Below are positions 1 to 6,356 of a stretch of DNA of 8,433 nucleotides, piece after piece. How positions within the stretch are numbered: the first letter of the stretch is position 1; each line of letters starts with the position of its first letter. The translations under genes were made by a program, and so were the position numbers. Below the pieces are notes generated by a model. That model was given only the letters and a program-made list of their open reading frames with translations, did not search any database and was not told the DNA's origin. This DNA is from an uncultured Eggerthellaceae bacterium (lineage in GTDB: Bacteria; Actinomycetota; Coriobacteriia; Coriobacteriales; Eggerthellaceae): assembly GCA_902497215.1 (NCBI GenBank), contig CABVEH010000039.1, positions 1 through 8,433 on the forward strand, read 5' to 3'.

Positions 1-55
1 CGTTGCCCTTGAATGTCTTCGCACTGCTAAACTATCCTCGTCGAAAGGAACCAAC

Positions 56-361
56 ATGACCGACGAAAAAAGCGCACAGGGCGACGCGGAGCCACAGGCG
101 AAGCCCAAACCTATCCCGAACGGGATCTCGTCCAGCATGTCGGGCCCCGGAATCGGCGACGACGTCGCGCTCAAGCGGGCCAACTTGCTGAACGATGCGG
201 CCCACGGCGACCCCAAGCTCGGCAGAAGGCCCTCTCCGGAGCCTTATGACCCCCGGCCAACGCGCCTTATGTACGCCAAAGGAATGCTTGCGGGCGCCGT
301 TGTCATAGTTATAGTGCTCGTCTTCCTTATAGTCGCCGGCTCCGTCAGCCCCGTGTCTTAG
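56..361 (+). CDS. Small C-terminally membrane-anchored protein, unknown function
   Basis: I do not recognise this 101-aa protein. The start ATG follows an AAAGGAA ribosome binding site with about 5 bases of spacing. Residues 1 to about 72 are hydrophilic, rich in proline, lysine, glycine and acidic residues, and look disordered. Residues about 76-97 form one strongly hydrophobic helix (runs of V, I, L, A and G) with only a few residues after it, so the protein resembles a tail-anchored membrane protein with a cytoplasmic N-terminal part. No catalytic motif or cysteine is seen. It lies 36 bases upstream of the serA-like gene on the same strand with no terminator between them, so co-transcription is likely. 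The same frame is open to the window edge, so a longer form cannot be excluded, but the ribosome binding site favours this start. Confidence 0.72.
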   Translation: MTDEKSAQGDAEPQAKPKPIPNGISSSMSGPGIGDDVALKRANLLNDAAHGDPKLGRRPSPEPYDPRPTRLMYAKGMLAGAVVIVIVLVFLIVAGSVSPVS

Positions 362-397
362 AATCAACTCGTTCGCTTTTTGGAAAGGAAGCCATCG

Positions 398-1315
398 ATG
401 TACAAAGTCCATTGCCTCAACAACATCTCCCAGAAGGGCCTCGACCTGCTCACCAGCGAATACGAGCTTACCGACAGCGTCGACGACGCCGACGTTATCC
501 TGGTGCGCTCCGCCGACATGCACGAAATGGACGTGCCGGACAGCCTGAAGGCCGTCGCGCGCGCAGGTGCGGGCGTCAACAACATCCCTCTGGACAAGCT
601 TGCCGAGCGTGGGATCCCCGTGTTCAACACGCCTGGCGCCAACGCAAACGCCGTGAAGGAGCTGGTCCTCGCGGGCATGCTGCTTTCCGCTCGCGACATC
701 ATCGGCGGAAATGCGTGGGTCGTCGAGAACGCCGACGACGAGAACGTCGGCAAGGCTGCCGAGAAGGCGAAGAAGCAGTTCGCTGGCGGCGAGATAATGG
801 GCAAGACCCTTGGCATCATCGGGCTGGGCGCCATCGGCAAGAAGGTCGCCGTCGCTGCGGATGCGCTGGGGATGGACGTCGTGGGCTACGACCCCTTCAT
901 GGACGCCCAGACGGCCGCGGGCATCGTCGACGGCCTGCGCTTCGTCACCGACCTGAACGACCTCTACGAGGCCAGCGACTACATCACCATACACGTTCCC
1001 GCCACCGGCGACACCAAGGGCATGATCGACCAGGCCGCCATCTCGAAGATGCGCGACGGCGTCGTGTTCCTGAACTTCTCGCGCGATTCGCTGGTCAACG
1101 ACGCCGACATGGCCGCAGCGCTGGAAAGCGGCAAGGTCGCGCGCTACGTGTCCGATTTCGCGAACCCTGCGGTCGTGAAGATGTCGAACGCCATCGTCCT
1201 TCCGCACCTTGGCGCATCAACCGAGGAAGCCGAGGACAACTGCGCGATCATGGCCGTCAACGAAGTCATGGACTACCTGGCCAACGGCACCAAAACCCAC
1301 TGCGTCAATCTGTAG
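398..1315 (+). CDS. serA: Short D-3-phosphoglycerate dehydrogenase (no ACT domain)
   Basis: This 305-aa member of the D-isomer 2-hydroxyacid dehydrogenase family probably oxidises 3-phosphoglycerate to 3-phosphohydroxypyruvate with NAD, the first step of serine synthesis in the cytoplasm. The start ATG has a clear GGAAAGGAAG ribosome binding site. Visible landmarks are RAGAGVNNI (55-63), NTPGANANAVKE (77-88), the nucleotide-binding GLGAIG (142-147) with the adenosine-binding acidic residue in YDP (164-166), catalytic Arg229 in NFSRD, and catalytic His270 in LPHLGAST. The canonical DVFxxEP motif, which carries the family's catalytic Glu, reads SDFANP (252-257), resembling the VTDFP variant I recall from clostridial homologues. 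Those homologues continue with an ACT domain of about 80 residues. This protein ends at THCVNL, just where that would begin, so serine feedback through an ACT domain is presumably absent. The specific substrate is inferred; another 2-hydroxyacid is possible. Confidence 0.87.
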   Translation: MYKVHCLNNISQKGLDLLTSEYELTDSVDDADVILVRSADMHEMDVPDSLKAVARAGAGVNNIPLDKLAERGIPVFNTPGANANAVKELVLAGMLLSARDIIGGNAWVVENADDENVGKAAEKAKKQFAGGEIMGKTLGIIGLGAIGKKVAVAADALGMDVVGYDPFMDAQTAAGIVDGLRFVTDLNDLYEASDYITIHVPATGDTKGMIDQAAISKMRDGVVFLNFSRDSLVNDADMAAALESGKVARYVSDFANPAVVKMSNAIVLPHLGASTEEAEDNCAIMAVNEVMDYLANGTKTHCVNL

Positions 1316-3127
1316 CTAGAATCCGATATAGTCCCGCTTGACCTGTCCGGAGGGGTTCCTTTCAAGGGACCCCTCTTCGCTTGCGCGCTTGAGCGCCTCA
1401 CGCAGCGCGTCGCGGTCGATGTCGGCACCAAGTGGCCCGCGGGCACGGTCCTCCACCATGGTCAGCAGCTCTTGCTGCGTGTGGATGTCCATCTTCTTGT
1501 ATATGTGGTTGATATGCGTCTTGGCGGTGCTCTTGGACACGCACAGCTTGTCAGTTATGAAGGCGGCGTTGTGCCCCTTCGCCAGCAGGAAGAACACTTC
1601 CTTCTCGCGGACCGAAAGCCCGTAGGTGTCGGACAGCTCGTCGCAACGGCGCACGAAGCTGCCCTTTTCCTCGCGAACAGGCTGCTCTTGGGCGTCTTCC
1701 TCTACGTTGACGGAGGCGGCGTTTTCGTCTTCCGTCCTGCTTGGCCCGCCGTCGGTTTCGTGCTCGGACTCGGAATACGCAAGCTCCTCGCTTGGTGCGC
1801 CAGCGTCTTCCGCGCGACGGCTGCTTTGCAGCATGTCGCTCAAGGCGCTCGAGAACAGCTCGCGCATCTCGCGGTAGCGGGGCGACACGGCATATGCGAG
1901 CGAAAGGATCACGCATAGCAGCAGGGCCAGCAACGTGATGTTGCATATCGTGCATATCTCGCTGCTGGGAGCCTCTAGGGGGCTCAGAGAGCCCATGACG
2001 GCAAGCATCATGCCTGGATCGTCCGACAACAGCGCATTGGCCAGAACGCACCCGGCGATCGAAGTCGCCTGCATCAGCCCGTACCCTGTGCCGAAGACGA
2101 ATATGGACGACCCGTTCAGGCTGCGTGCGATGCTTGCAAGGAATATCCACAGCAGTGCGGCGAGGCAGACGAACCCAAGCACGGTGAAGAAGGCGGACAG
2201 CAGCTCCAGGCTTCCCGTCAGCGTGACCATGCATGCTATTCCCAGGAATACCACGGGGGTAACCACCCGGAACAGGGAATCCCACAGGGTTTCCTTCTTC
2301 GAGGCGGCAATGACGAGCATGAACAGAAGCACGCCTGCTATGCAGCTTCCGGCCAGCACCAGCTCGATGGTTATGCCTCCGGACAGAAGCCTGTCGGCGC
2401 ATACGACCCTCAGCGCGCCCATCACTATTCCGAACAGCATCATGCTTGCCACGAACTTGCGCAGGTAGGCAAGCAGGTATCCGGAATCGATTCCCGATTC
2501 CGCGGAACCCGGTTCGGAATGCGTCCTTTTCCAAAACGCGACGGACATGAGTATCGGCATAAGCGCGGAAACGAAACCCGCAGCGGGGGAGGGAACCCAG
2601 TTCACGAAGGCGACGGCGCATATGAATCCCAGCGCAACCGACACCGCCGTGTCTAGGACGCAGGTTGCAAACTCGAAGCGCGCGAACGCGTTTCCCAACA
2701 ATATGACGAACATGCTTGCGCAAGCTCCCATGCAGAGCGCCGCCAACGCGACGCCCGGCACGTAGGACCCGGCGCCCAGCTGGAGCATCAAGGTGCCTGC
2801 AGTCCCAAGCGTTCCAGCGATTGCGACGGAGCGCTTCTTCTCGAAGAAGGGGGCGACTTGCCTGCGAAGCAATCCAAAGGCGACCAGAAGGGCCGCCGAG
2901 GCGGCCAGGAACACGTACACGAGAACCGCATGATTCGACTGCGCGAGGGGAACGAAGACCCCGGCGGCGTCGCTTCCGAACGTTTTGGTGGCGCTGAACA
3001 CGGACATGTACAACCACGCCTGGTATAGCGCGAAGGTCATCCCCAATATATTGAAGTATCCGACGCTCTGAGGGCCGTCGGAGTTCCTTCCGAAGCTTAA
3101 TGTGATTCTTGCGGATTTCGGTGCCAC
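1316..3127 (-). CDS. Membrane LuxR-family regulator (12 TM segments plus HTH)
   Basis: The protein is about 603 aa if it starts at the GTG at 3127. Twelve hydrophobic segments fall at roughly residues 25-44, 66-87, 100-120, 121-148, 149-178, 179-199, 225-243, 252-274, 288-305, 306-331, 342-367 and 391-414. An acidic, probably disordered linker (about 439-489) follows, then a GerE/LuxR helix-turn-helix at about 504-560 (LSVREKEVFFLLAKG, then KLCVSKSTAKTHINHIYKKM). About 40 further residues extend past the HTH. This layout matches the regulators amplified in Eggerthella and relatives, some of which control adjacent catechol dehydroxylase genes in response to small aromatic molecules. Divergence from the molybdoenzyme operon suggests it controls that operon; this is inference. 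The start is uncertain. The frame is open upstream to 3304, but the promoter at 3192-3220 rules that start out. TTG 3142 and ATG 3040 are alternatives, and none has a good ribosome binding site. Confidence 0.85.
   Translation of the reverse strand: MAPKSARITLSFGRNSDGPQSVGYFNILGMTFALYQAWLYMSVFSATKTFGSDAAGVFVPLAQSNHAVLVYVFLAASAALLVAFGLLRRQVAPFFEKKRSVAIAGTLGTAGTLMLQLGAGSYVPGVALAALCMGACASMFVILLGNAFARFEFATCVLDTAVSVALGFICAVAFVNWVPSPAAGFVSALMPILMSVAFWKRTHSEPGSAESGIDSGYLLAYLRKFVASMMLFGIVMGALRVVCADRLLSGGITIELVLAGSCIAGVLLFMLVIAASKKETLWDSLFRVVTPVVFLGIACMVTLTGSLELLSAFFTVLGFVCLAALLWIFLASIARSLNGSSIFVFGTGYGLMQATSIAGCVLANALLSDDPGMMLAVMGSLSPLEAPSSEICTICNITLLALLLCVILSLAYAVSPRYREMRELFSSALSDMLQSSRRAEDAGAPSEELAYSESEHETDGGPSRTEDENAASVNVEEDAQEQPVREEKGSFVRRCDELSDTYGLSVREKEVFFLLAKGHNAAFITDKLCVSKSTAKTHINHIYKKMDIHTQQELLTMVEDRARGPLGADIDRDALREALKRASEEGSLERNPSGQVKRDYIGF
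1351..1374 (+). terminator. Hairpin, possible serA transcription terminator inside luxR
   Basis: AGGGGTTCCT (1351-1360) pairs with AAGGGACCCCT (1364-1374) to give a stem of about 10 pairs including one G-U, with a loop of about four bases. It begins about 35 bases after the serA stop codon. The following plus-strand bases (CTCTTCGCTTG) are only moderately T-rich, so termination would be weak or factor-assisted. It lies within the 3' coding end of the convergent regulator gene, because the two genes have no space between them. Confidence 0.4.
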
Positions 3128-3191
3128 GTAGTTCCCAGTCAACCTTTCCAGGGCTTTTCCACCAAGAAGAATAAAAACGCTCTGAACAGGG

Positions 3192-3220
3192 ATTATAGAA
3201 ATACTCAACCCTAAAATCAA
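3192..3220 (-). promoter_or_regulatory. Sigma70-type promoter of the luxR regulator gene
   Basis: Read on the minus strand, TTGATT (3220-3215) and TATAAT (3197-3192) are separated by exactly 17 bases, close to the consensus -35 and -10 boxes. Transcription would start near 3185, leaving a leader of about 58 bases before the GTG at 3127 or about 145 before the ATG at 3040. This is the best promoter match in the window, and it places the true start of the regulator downstream of the most upstream in-frame TTG at 3304. Confidence 0.65.
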
Positions 3221-3234
3221 CCTCGGAGGTTGAT
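3216..3234. promoter_or_regulatory. Palindromic operator-like site over the luxR -35 box
   Basis: ATCAACCTCGGAGGTTGAT is a perfect 9+1+9 inverted repeat centred on G3225. It covers five of the six bases of the luxR -35 hexamer, so a protein bound here would be expected to block RNA polymerase on the regulator gene while it could also act on the divergent operon. Autoregulation by the neighbouring LuxR protein is the simplest guess, but the binder is unknown. Confidence 0.55.
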
Positions 3235-3301
3235 GCCGAAATCTCAAAAACAATCTTTCGATATGATGGCGCTTTCGAACGCCTTGGCCTATAGTGTTCG
3301 G

Positions 3302-3320
3302 CAACCGTTAGCCACGGTTG
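3302..3320. promoter_or_regulatory. Second dyad with CAACC/GGTTG half-sites
   Basis: CAACCGT (3302-3308) and ACGGTTG (3314-3320) form a perfect 7-bp inverted repeat around a 5-base spacer. Its outer bases, CAACC and GGTTG, are the same as in the palindrome at 3216-3234, although the gap between them is 9 rather than 5 bases. The site lies about 135 bases upstream of the molybdoenzyme start, a plausible place for an activator site; this role is inferred. Confidence 0.4.
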
Positions 3321-3401
3321 TCCACTTTTCGCCAAAATGGCGCCCAAGCGTTCAACTAGGGAGGGACGCGAAGGCATCGTCTAGGCAGCGCGCACATATC
3401 C

Positions 3402-3407
3402 TATATA
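3402..3407 (+). promoter_or_regulatory. Possible -10 box of the molybdoenzyme operon
   Basis: TATATA at 3402-3407, inside the run CTATATATATG, lies about 50 bases before the start codon at 3456. The position 17 bases upstream (GTCTAG) has no resemblance to a -35 box, so if this is the promoter it would probably depend on an activator. Support is weak. Confidence 0.25.
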
Positions 3408-3455
3408 TATGCGTGTATGAAGCGTGGGCAAGAAAACGCGAGAAAGAAGGAAAGT

Positions 3456-5843
3456 ATGGCTTACAGCAAAGAGTGGCGAGTCGAGCGTTCCGACGGCACC
3501 GTCGCTACACGCTCCAACACCTGGTCTCCTCCGGGATCTCACCCCGTAGGATACGGCGTCAAGGTCATCACCGATGGCCCTGGCATGGATGCCAAGCTGC
3601 TCCGCATCGAGGGCGACGAGGACAACCCCATCACCACTGGGCGCGTCAACGCTCTTAACCTTGCTCTGCGCGAGTACACCTACGCTCCCAACCGCGTCAT
3701 CCACCCGATGAAGCGCGCCCGCGAGGATCGCGGCAAGATGAAGTGGGAGCAGACCACCTGGGACGAGGCCATCGACACCATCTGCGAGAAGGTCCGTTAC
3801 TTCCAGACCACCTACGGCCCCGAGTCCATCGTCTGCTTCGGCGGCACCGGCCGTGAGGCTTGCATCTTCTACTATGCTCTTACGTTCTCCGTCCTGCAGT
3901 CGCCCAACTGCTGCTACACGCAGTCCGGTTGGTCCTGCTACGGACCTCGTTGCTCCATCGCCGACTACGTTCTCGGCGCTGGCTACCCCGAGCTTGACTA
4001 CGCTGGTCATCTCCCTGGCTCTTACGTTGACCCGGCTTACACGCTCTCCAAGTGGGTCGTGCTCTGGGGCAAGGAGCCTCTGCCCTCCAACGGCGACGGC
4101 TTCTTCGGCCACTGCCTCGTCGACATGATGCGTCTTGGCACGCATCTGATCGATGTCGACCCCCGCATCACCTGGGTCGGCGCACATCGCGGCAACGTCC
4201 TTCTGCAGCTCCGTCCGCAGACCGACACCGCTCTCGCCCTCGGCATCATGAACCTCATGTTCCAGAACGACGAGTACGATCATGAGTTCGCCGAGAAGTG
4301 GATCTACGGCCTCGACGAGCTCAAGGAGCGCGCTGCCGAGTATCCTGTCGAGAAGGTCTCCGAGATCACTACCGTCAGCGTCGACGCCATCAAGCGCGCC
4401 GCTCACATCATCGGCACCGAGCGCCCGATCGGCTGGGCTTGGGGCCTCGCCTTCGACCAGAACAAGAACGGCGTTCAGCTGTCGCAGGCGTTCATCCTGC
4501 TCGCTGCCCTCGCCGGCTCCGTTGACCGCCCCGGCGGCATCACGCTTGGGCCGCCGTCTGCCCTCCTCGGCAAGTGGCGCATGGAGCAGCGCGGCGCTAT
4601 GCCCGACGACATCTGGTCGCTCCGCATCGGTGCTGCCGCTTGGCCTGGCCTGTCCACCGGCATGGCTACCACGCAGCCTGACGAGACCCTCAACACCATG
4701 GAAACCGACGAGCCCTACGCCCTGCGCATGGGTTGGTTCAACAGCTCCAACTTCCTGGCGCCCACCTGCTCGGCTCAGCCGAAGCGTTGGCACATCGCGC
4801 TCAAGAAGCTCGAGTTCGTCGTCATCCAGGACCTCACGCTCACCCCGACGGCCATGGCAGTTGGCGACTACTTCCTGCCTATGTCCACCTGGGCCGAGCA
4901 CAACGGCATCACGCTGACCCACTATGGACGCAACACCGTGTTCATGGGCCCGATGAACAAGGCCCTGCAGGTTGGCGAGTGCATGTCTGACGTCGAGATC
5001 TGCCTGGTCTTCGGCCAGCGCCTCAACCCCACTTGGTGGCCTTGGTACAAGCCCGCGGGCGACACCCTCGACGTGTCCACCCTCGAGCATGGCCAGTACG
5101 CTCCCGAGCTCACGCACGAGACGCGCGGCAAGCTCGACCTCAAGGCTCTCGAGACGGCTGTCGAGGACTTCTACAGCGATCAGCTGAAGGAGCTCGGCCT
5201 CGACTGGAAGGCCTTCCAGGAGATGGGTCTGTACCAGCCTGGTGCCCATGGCTTCGAGTACGAGAAGTACGAGAAGGGCATGCTCCGCTTCGACGGCACC
5301 CCCGGCTTCAACACCATTACCGGTCAGATCGAGGCCTACTCGATTCTTTACGAATCCTGGGGCGAGGATCCGCTGCCTTACTACGAGGAGCCCAACTACT
5401 CCCCGATCAGCAAGCCCGACATGGCAGCTGGCTATCCGCTCATTTCCACCTCTGGTTCGCGCCGCTACAGCTCGTTCCACTCCGAGCATCGTCAGGTTCC
5501 GTCCCTCCGTCAGATCGATCCGTGGCCCTGGGTCCAGATCAACCCGAAGACGGCCGAGGAGTACGGCATCACCGACGGCGACTGGTGCGAGGTCTACAAC
5601 ATGTTCGGCGAGGCTCGCTTCAAGGCTGAGATCACCGAGTGCATGAAGGACGGCATCATCAACTGCGCTCACGGCTGGTGGTTCCCTGAGCAGGACGGCG
5701 AAGAGCCCAACCTGTTCGGCGTTTGGAAGTCCAACTTCAACAGCCTTGTTCCTCACATGAACATCGGCAAGCTGGGCTTTGGCGCTCCCTACAAGGGTGT
5801 TATGTGCAACATGCGCCGCGTCCGCAGCCTCGACGCTGACTAA
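3456..5843 (+). CDS. Molybdopterin oxidoreductase catalytic subunit lacking its Fe-S cluster
   Basis: This 795-aa protein belongs to the DMSO-reductase superfamily (bis-pterin guanine dinucleotide molybdenum or tungsten enzymes). The ATG follows AAGGA after four bases. Recognisable parts are VIHPMKR (81-87), WDEAIDTI (102-109), FGGTGRE (128-134), CYGPR (161-165; Cys161 is the likely metal-ligand position), LIDVDPR (231-237), AGSVDRPGG (353-361), and a C-terminal cofactor-binding domain from about 655 with SEHRQVPSLR (676-685) and HGWWFPE (739-745). These resemble acetylene hydratases, catechol dehydroxylases and pyrogallol transhydroxylase. The N-terminal cluster motif is gone: its region reads SPPGSHPVGYGV (24-35), the fourth ligand area reads GRVNALNLALREY (62-74), and the first cysteine is residue 110. 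There is no Tat signal, so it is cytoplasmic. Codons are strongly biased to C-ending forms with GCT and CGC, suggesting high expression. Substrate unknown; a redox-neutral or transhydroxylase-like reaction is my inference. Confidence 0.9.
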   Translation: MAYSKEWRVERSDGTVATRSNTWSPPGSHPVGYGVKVITDGPGMDAKLLRIEGDEDNPITTGRVNALNLALREYTYAPNRVIHPMKRAREDRGKMKWEQTTWDEAIDTICEKVRYFQTTYGPESIVCFGGTGREACIFYYALTFSVLQSPNCCYTQSGWSCYGPRCSIADYVLGAGYPELDYAGHLPGSYVDPAYTLSKWVVLWGKEPLPSNGDGFFGHCLVDMMRLGTHLIDVDPRITWVGAHRGNVLLQLRPQTDTALALGIMNLMFQNDEYDHEFAEKWIYGLDELKERAAEYPVEKVSEITTVSVDAIKRAAHIIGTERPIGWAWGLAFDQNKNGVQLSQAFILLAALAGSVDRPGGITLGPPSALLGKWRMEQRGAMPDDIWSLRIGAAAWPGLSTGMATTQPDETLNTMETDEPYALRMGWFNSSNFLAPTCSAQPKRWHIALKKLEFVVIQDLTLTPTAMAVGDYFLPMSTWAEHNGITLTHYGRNTVFMGPMNKALQVGECMSDVEICLVFGQRLNPTWWPWYKPAGDTLDVSTLEHGQYAPELTHETRGKLDLKALETAVEDFYSDQLKELGLDWKAFQEMGLYQPGAHGFEYEKYEKGMLRFDGTPGFNTITGQIEAYSILYESWGEDPLPYYEEPNYSPISKPDMAAGYPLISTSGSRRYSSFHSEHRQVPSLRQIDPWPWVQINPKTAEEYGITDGDWCEVYNMFGEARFKAEITECMKDGIINCAHGWWFPEQDGEEPNLFGVWKSNFNSLVPHMNIGKLGFGAPYKGVMCNMRRVRSLDAD

Positions 5844-5863
5844 TTCGAAAGGAAGTGAAATTA

Positions 5864-6283
5864 ATGGCAGCAACTCCGGAAATTGAGAAGCAGTACGAAT
5901 CTGCTATCAAAGATTCCCGCTACGACGGTACTCGCTATGCTCTTCTCTGCGACTACAGATACTTCTCTGGCAACCATGCCGCTGAGATCGCATGCAAGGA
6001 GGAGTTCGAACTTCCTCTGAATCAGTTCGGCATCAAGGAGGTCGAGGTCGGCCCGTTCTTCAAGGGTGGCGACACCTCTTGCGGCGAGAACTGGGAGTGG
6101 TTCTACATTCCCTGCCCGACCGAGATCTTCTCGAAGCACTATGGTCCTGAAGGCGACAAGGCTGGCCAGCAGCCTCTCGCGGTGCAGGTCGAAGAGTCCA
6201 ACACTCTTTACTATGGCACCCTTGACGAGATGATCGCCAAGATGAAGGAATTCCAGCGCCCGATGGTGCTCTTCCAGCTGTAA
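5864..6283 (+). CDS. Ferredoxin-like small subunit with cluster cysteines lost
   Basis: This 139-aa protein starts at an ATG preceded by AAAGGAAG, 20 bases after the catalytic subunit gene. Its framework matches the small DmsB-like electron-transfer subunits: YALLCDY (25-31), then SGNHAAEIACKEE (35-47), LPLNQFGIK (50-58), WEWFYIPCPTE (77-87), and YYGTLDEMIAKM (116-127). In those relatives, from memory, the first motif is CxxCxxCxxxC and the second half carries CxxC, then CxxxCxxxC. Here the same spacing holds F34, N37, A40 and C44, then F89, H92, A106, E110 and T114. Only one expected ligand remains; the other cysteines are C29, C73 and C84. No classical cluster can be built, so the subunit is probably structural or allosteric. 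The intact frame, strong ribosome binding site and conserved framework argue against a decaying gene. It almost certainly pairs with the adjacent catalytic subunit. Confidence 0.85.
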   Translation: MAATPEIEKQYESAIKDSRYDGTRYALLCDYRYFSGNHAAEIACKEEFELPLNQFGIKEVEVGPFFKGGDTSCGENWEWFYIPCPTEIFSKHYGPEGDKAGQQPLAVQVEESNTLYYGTLDEMIAKMKEFQRPMVLFQL

Positions 6284-6295
6284 ATTTCAGGTATA

Positions 6296-6331
6296 ATGGC
6301 TTCGCGGTTGCATCCGCGATCGCGAAGCCAT
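6296..6331 (+). promoter_or_regulatory. Strong intercistronic hairpin before the 91-aa gene
   Basis: ATGGCTTCGCG (6296-6306) is perfectly complementary to CGCGAAGCCAT (6321-6331) across a 14-base loop. A competing smaller hairpin, TCGCGG (6302-6307) with CCGCGA (6314-6319), shares the 5' arm, so the two folds are mutually exclusive. TGTTTTGGG follows, too short a T run for a good terminator. Likely roles are partial termination, mRNA processing or stabilisation. A perfect TATAAT (6292-6297) sits at its left edge but lacks a -35 partner. Confidence 0.55.
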
Positions 6332-6356
6332 GTTTTGGGACCAAAAGGAGCATGAA

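Larger units (their letters stand above)
3128..3455. other. Divergent control region between luxR and the molybdoenzyme operon
   Basis: This stretch of 328 bases separates two divergent genes and shows no convincing coding sequence. It holds the luxR promoter and two operator-like dyads, plus a small dyad CGCCA-AAA-TGGCG at 3330-3342. For the plus-strand operon there are isolated -10-like sequences (TATAGT at 3290-3295 and an alternating TA run at 3402-3409), neither with a recognisable -35 box at the correct distance. That would fit a promoter needing an activator. The exact start of the operon transcript cannot be told from sequence. Confidence 0.6.

Noticed and set aside
9..38. Possible promoter TTGAAT-N18-TATCCT before the first gene
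   Set aside because: The -10 match is poor, and the implied transcription start would fall on the ribosome binding site.
1..59. Tail of an upstream gene ending at TGA 57-59 and overlapping the first ATG
   Set aside because: Frame 3 is open from the edge to TGA 57-59, and the ATGA overlap is suggestive, but 18 codons are too few to recognise and other frames are equally uninformative.
32..1207. Open frame of 391 codons on the minus strand across the small membrane protein and serA
   Set aside because: It is antisense to two supported genes, and its His/Asp/Arg/Val-rich translation has no recognisable domain.
3128..3304. Extension of the LuxR protein to the upstream TTG at 3304
   Set aside because: A strong promoter (3192-3220) lies inside this stretch, and the predicted extra residues do not resemble the N-terminus of the family, so translation should begin downstream of about 3185.
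3381..5873. Long open frame (830 codons) on the minus strand across the molybdoenzyme gene
   Set aside because: It mirrors a well-conserved plus-strand gene with biased high-GC codons, which often leaves the antisense frame open. Its translation is a low-complexity Val/Leu/Ala/Arg mixture without family motifs.
5864..6283. Reading the small subunit as a decayed pseudogene of an Fe-S protein
   Set aside because: The frame is intact, the ribosome binding site is strong, framework residues are retained, and the partner subunit has lost its cluster in parallel. This favours adaptation over decay.
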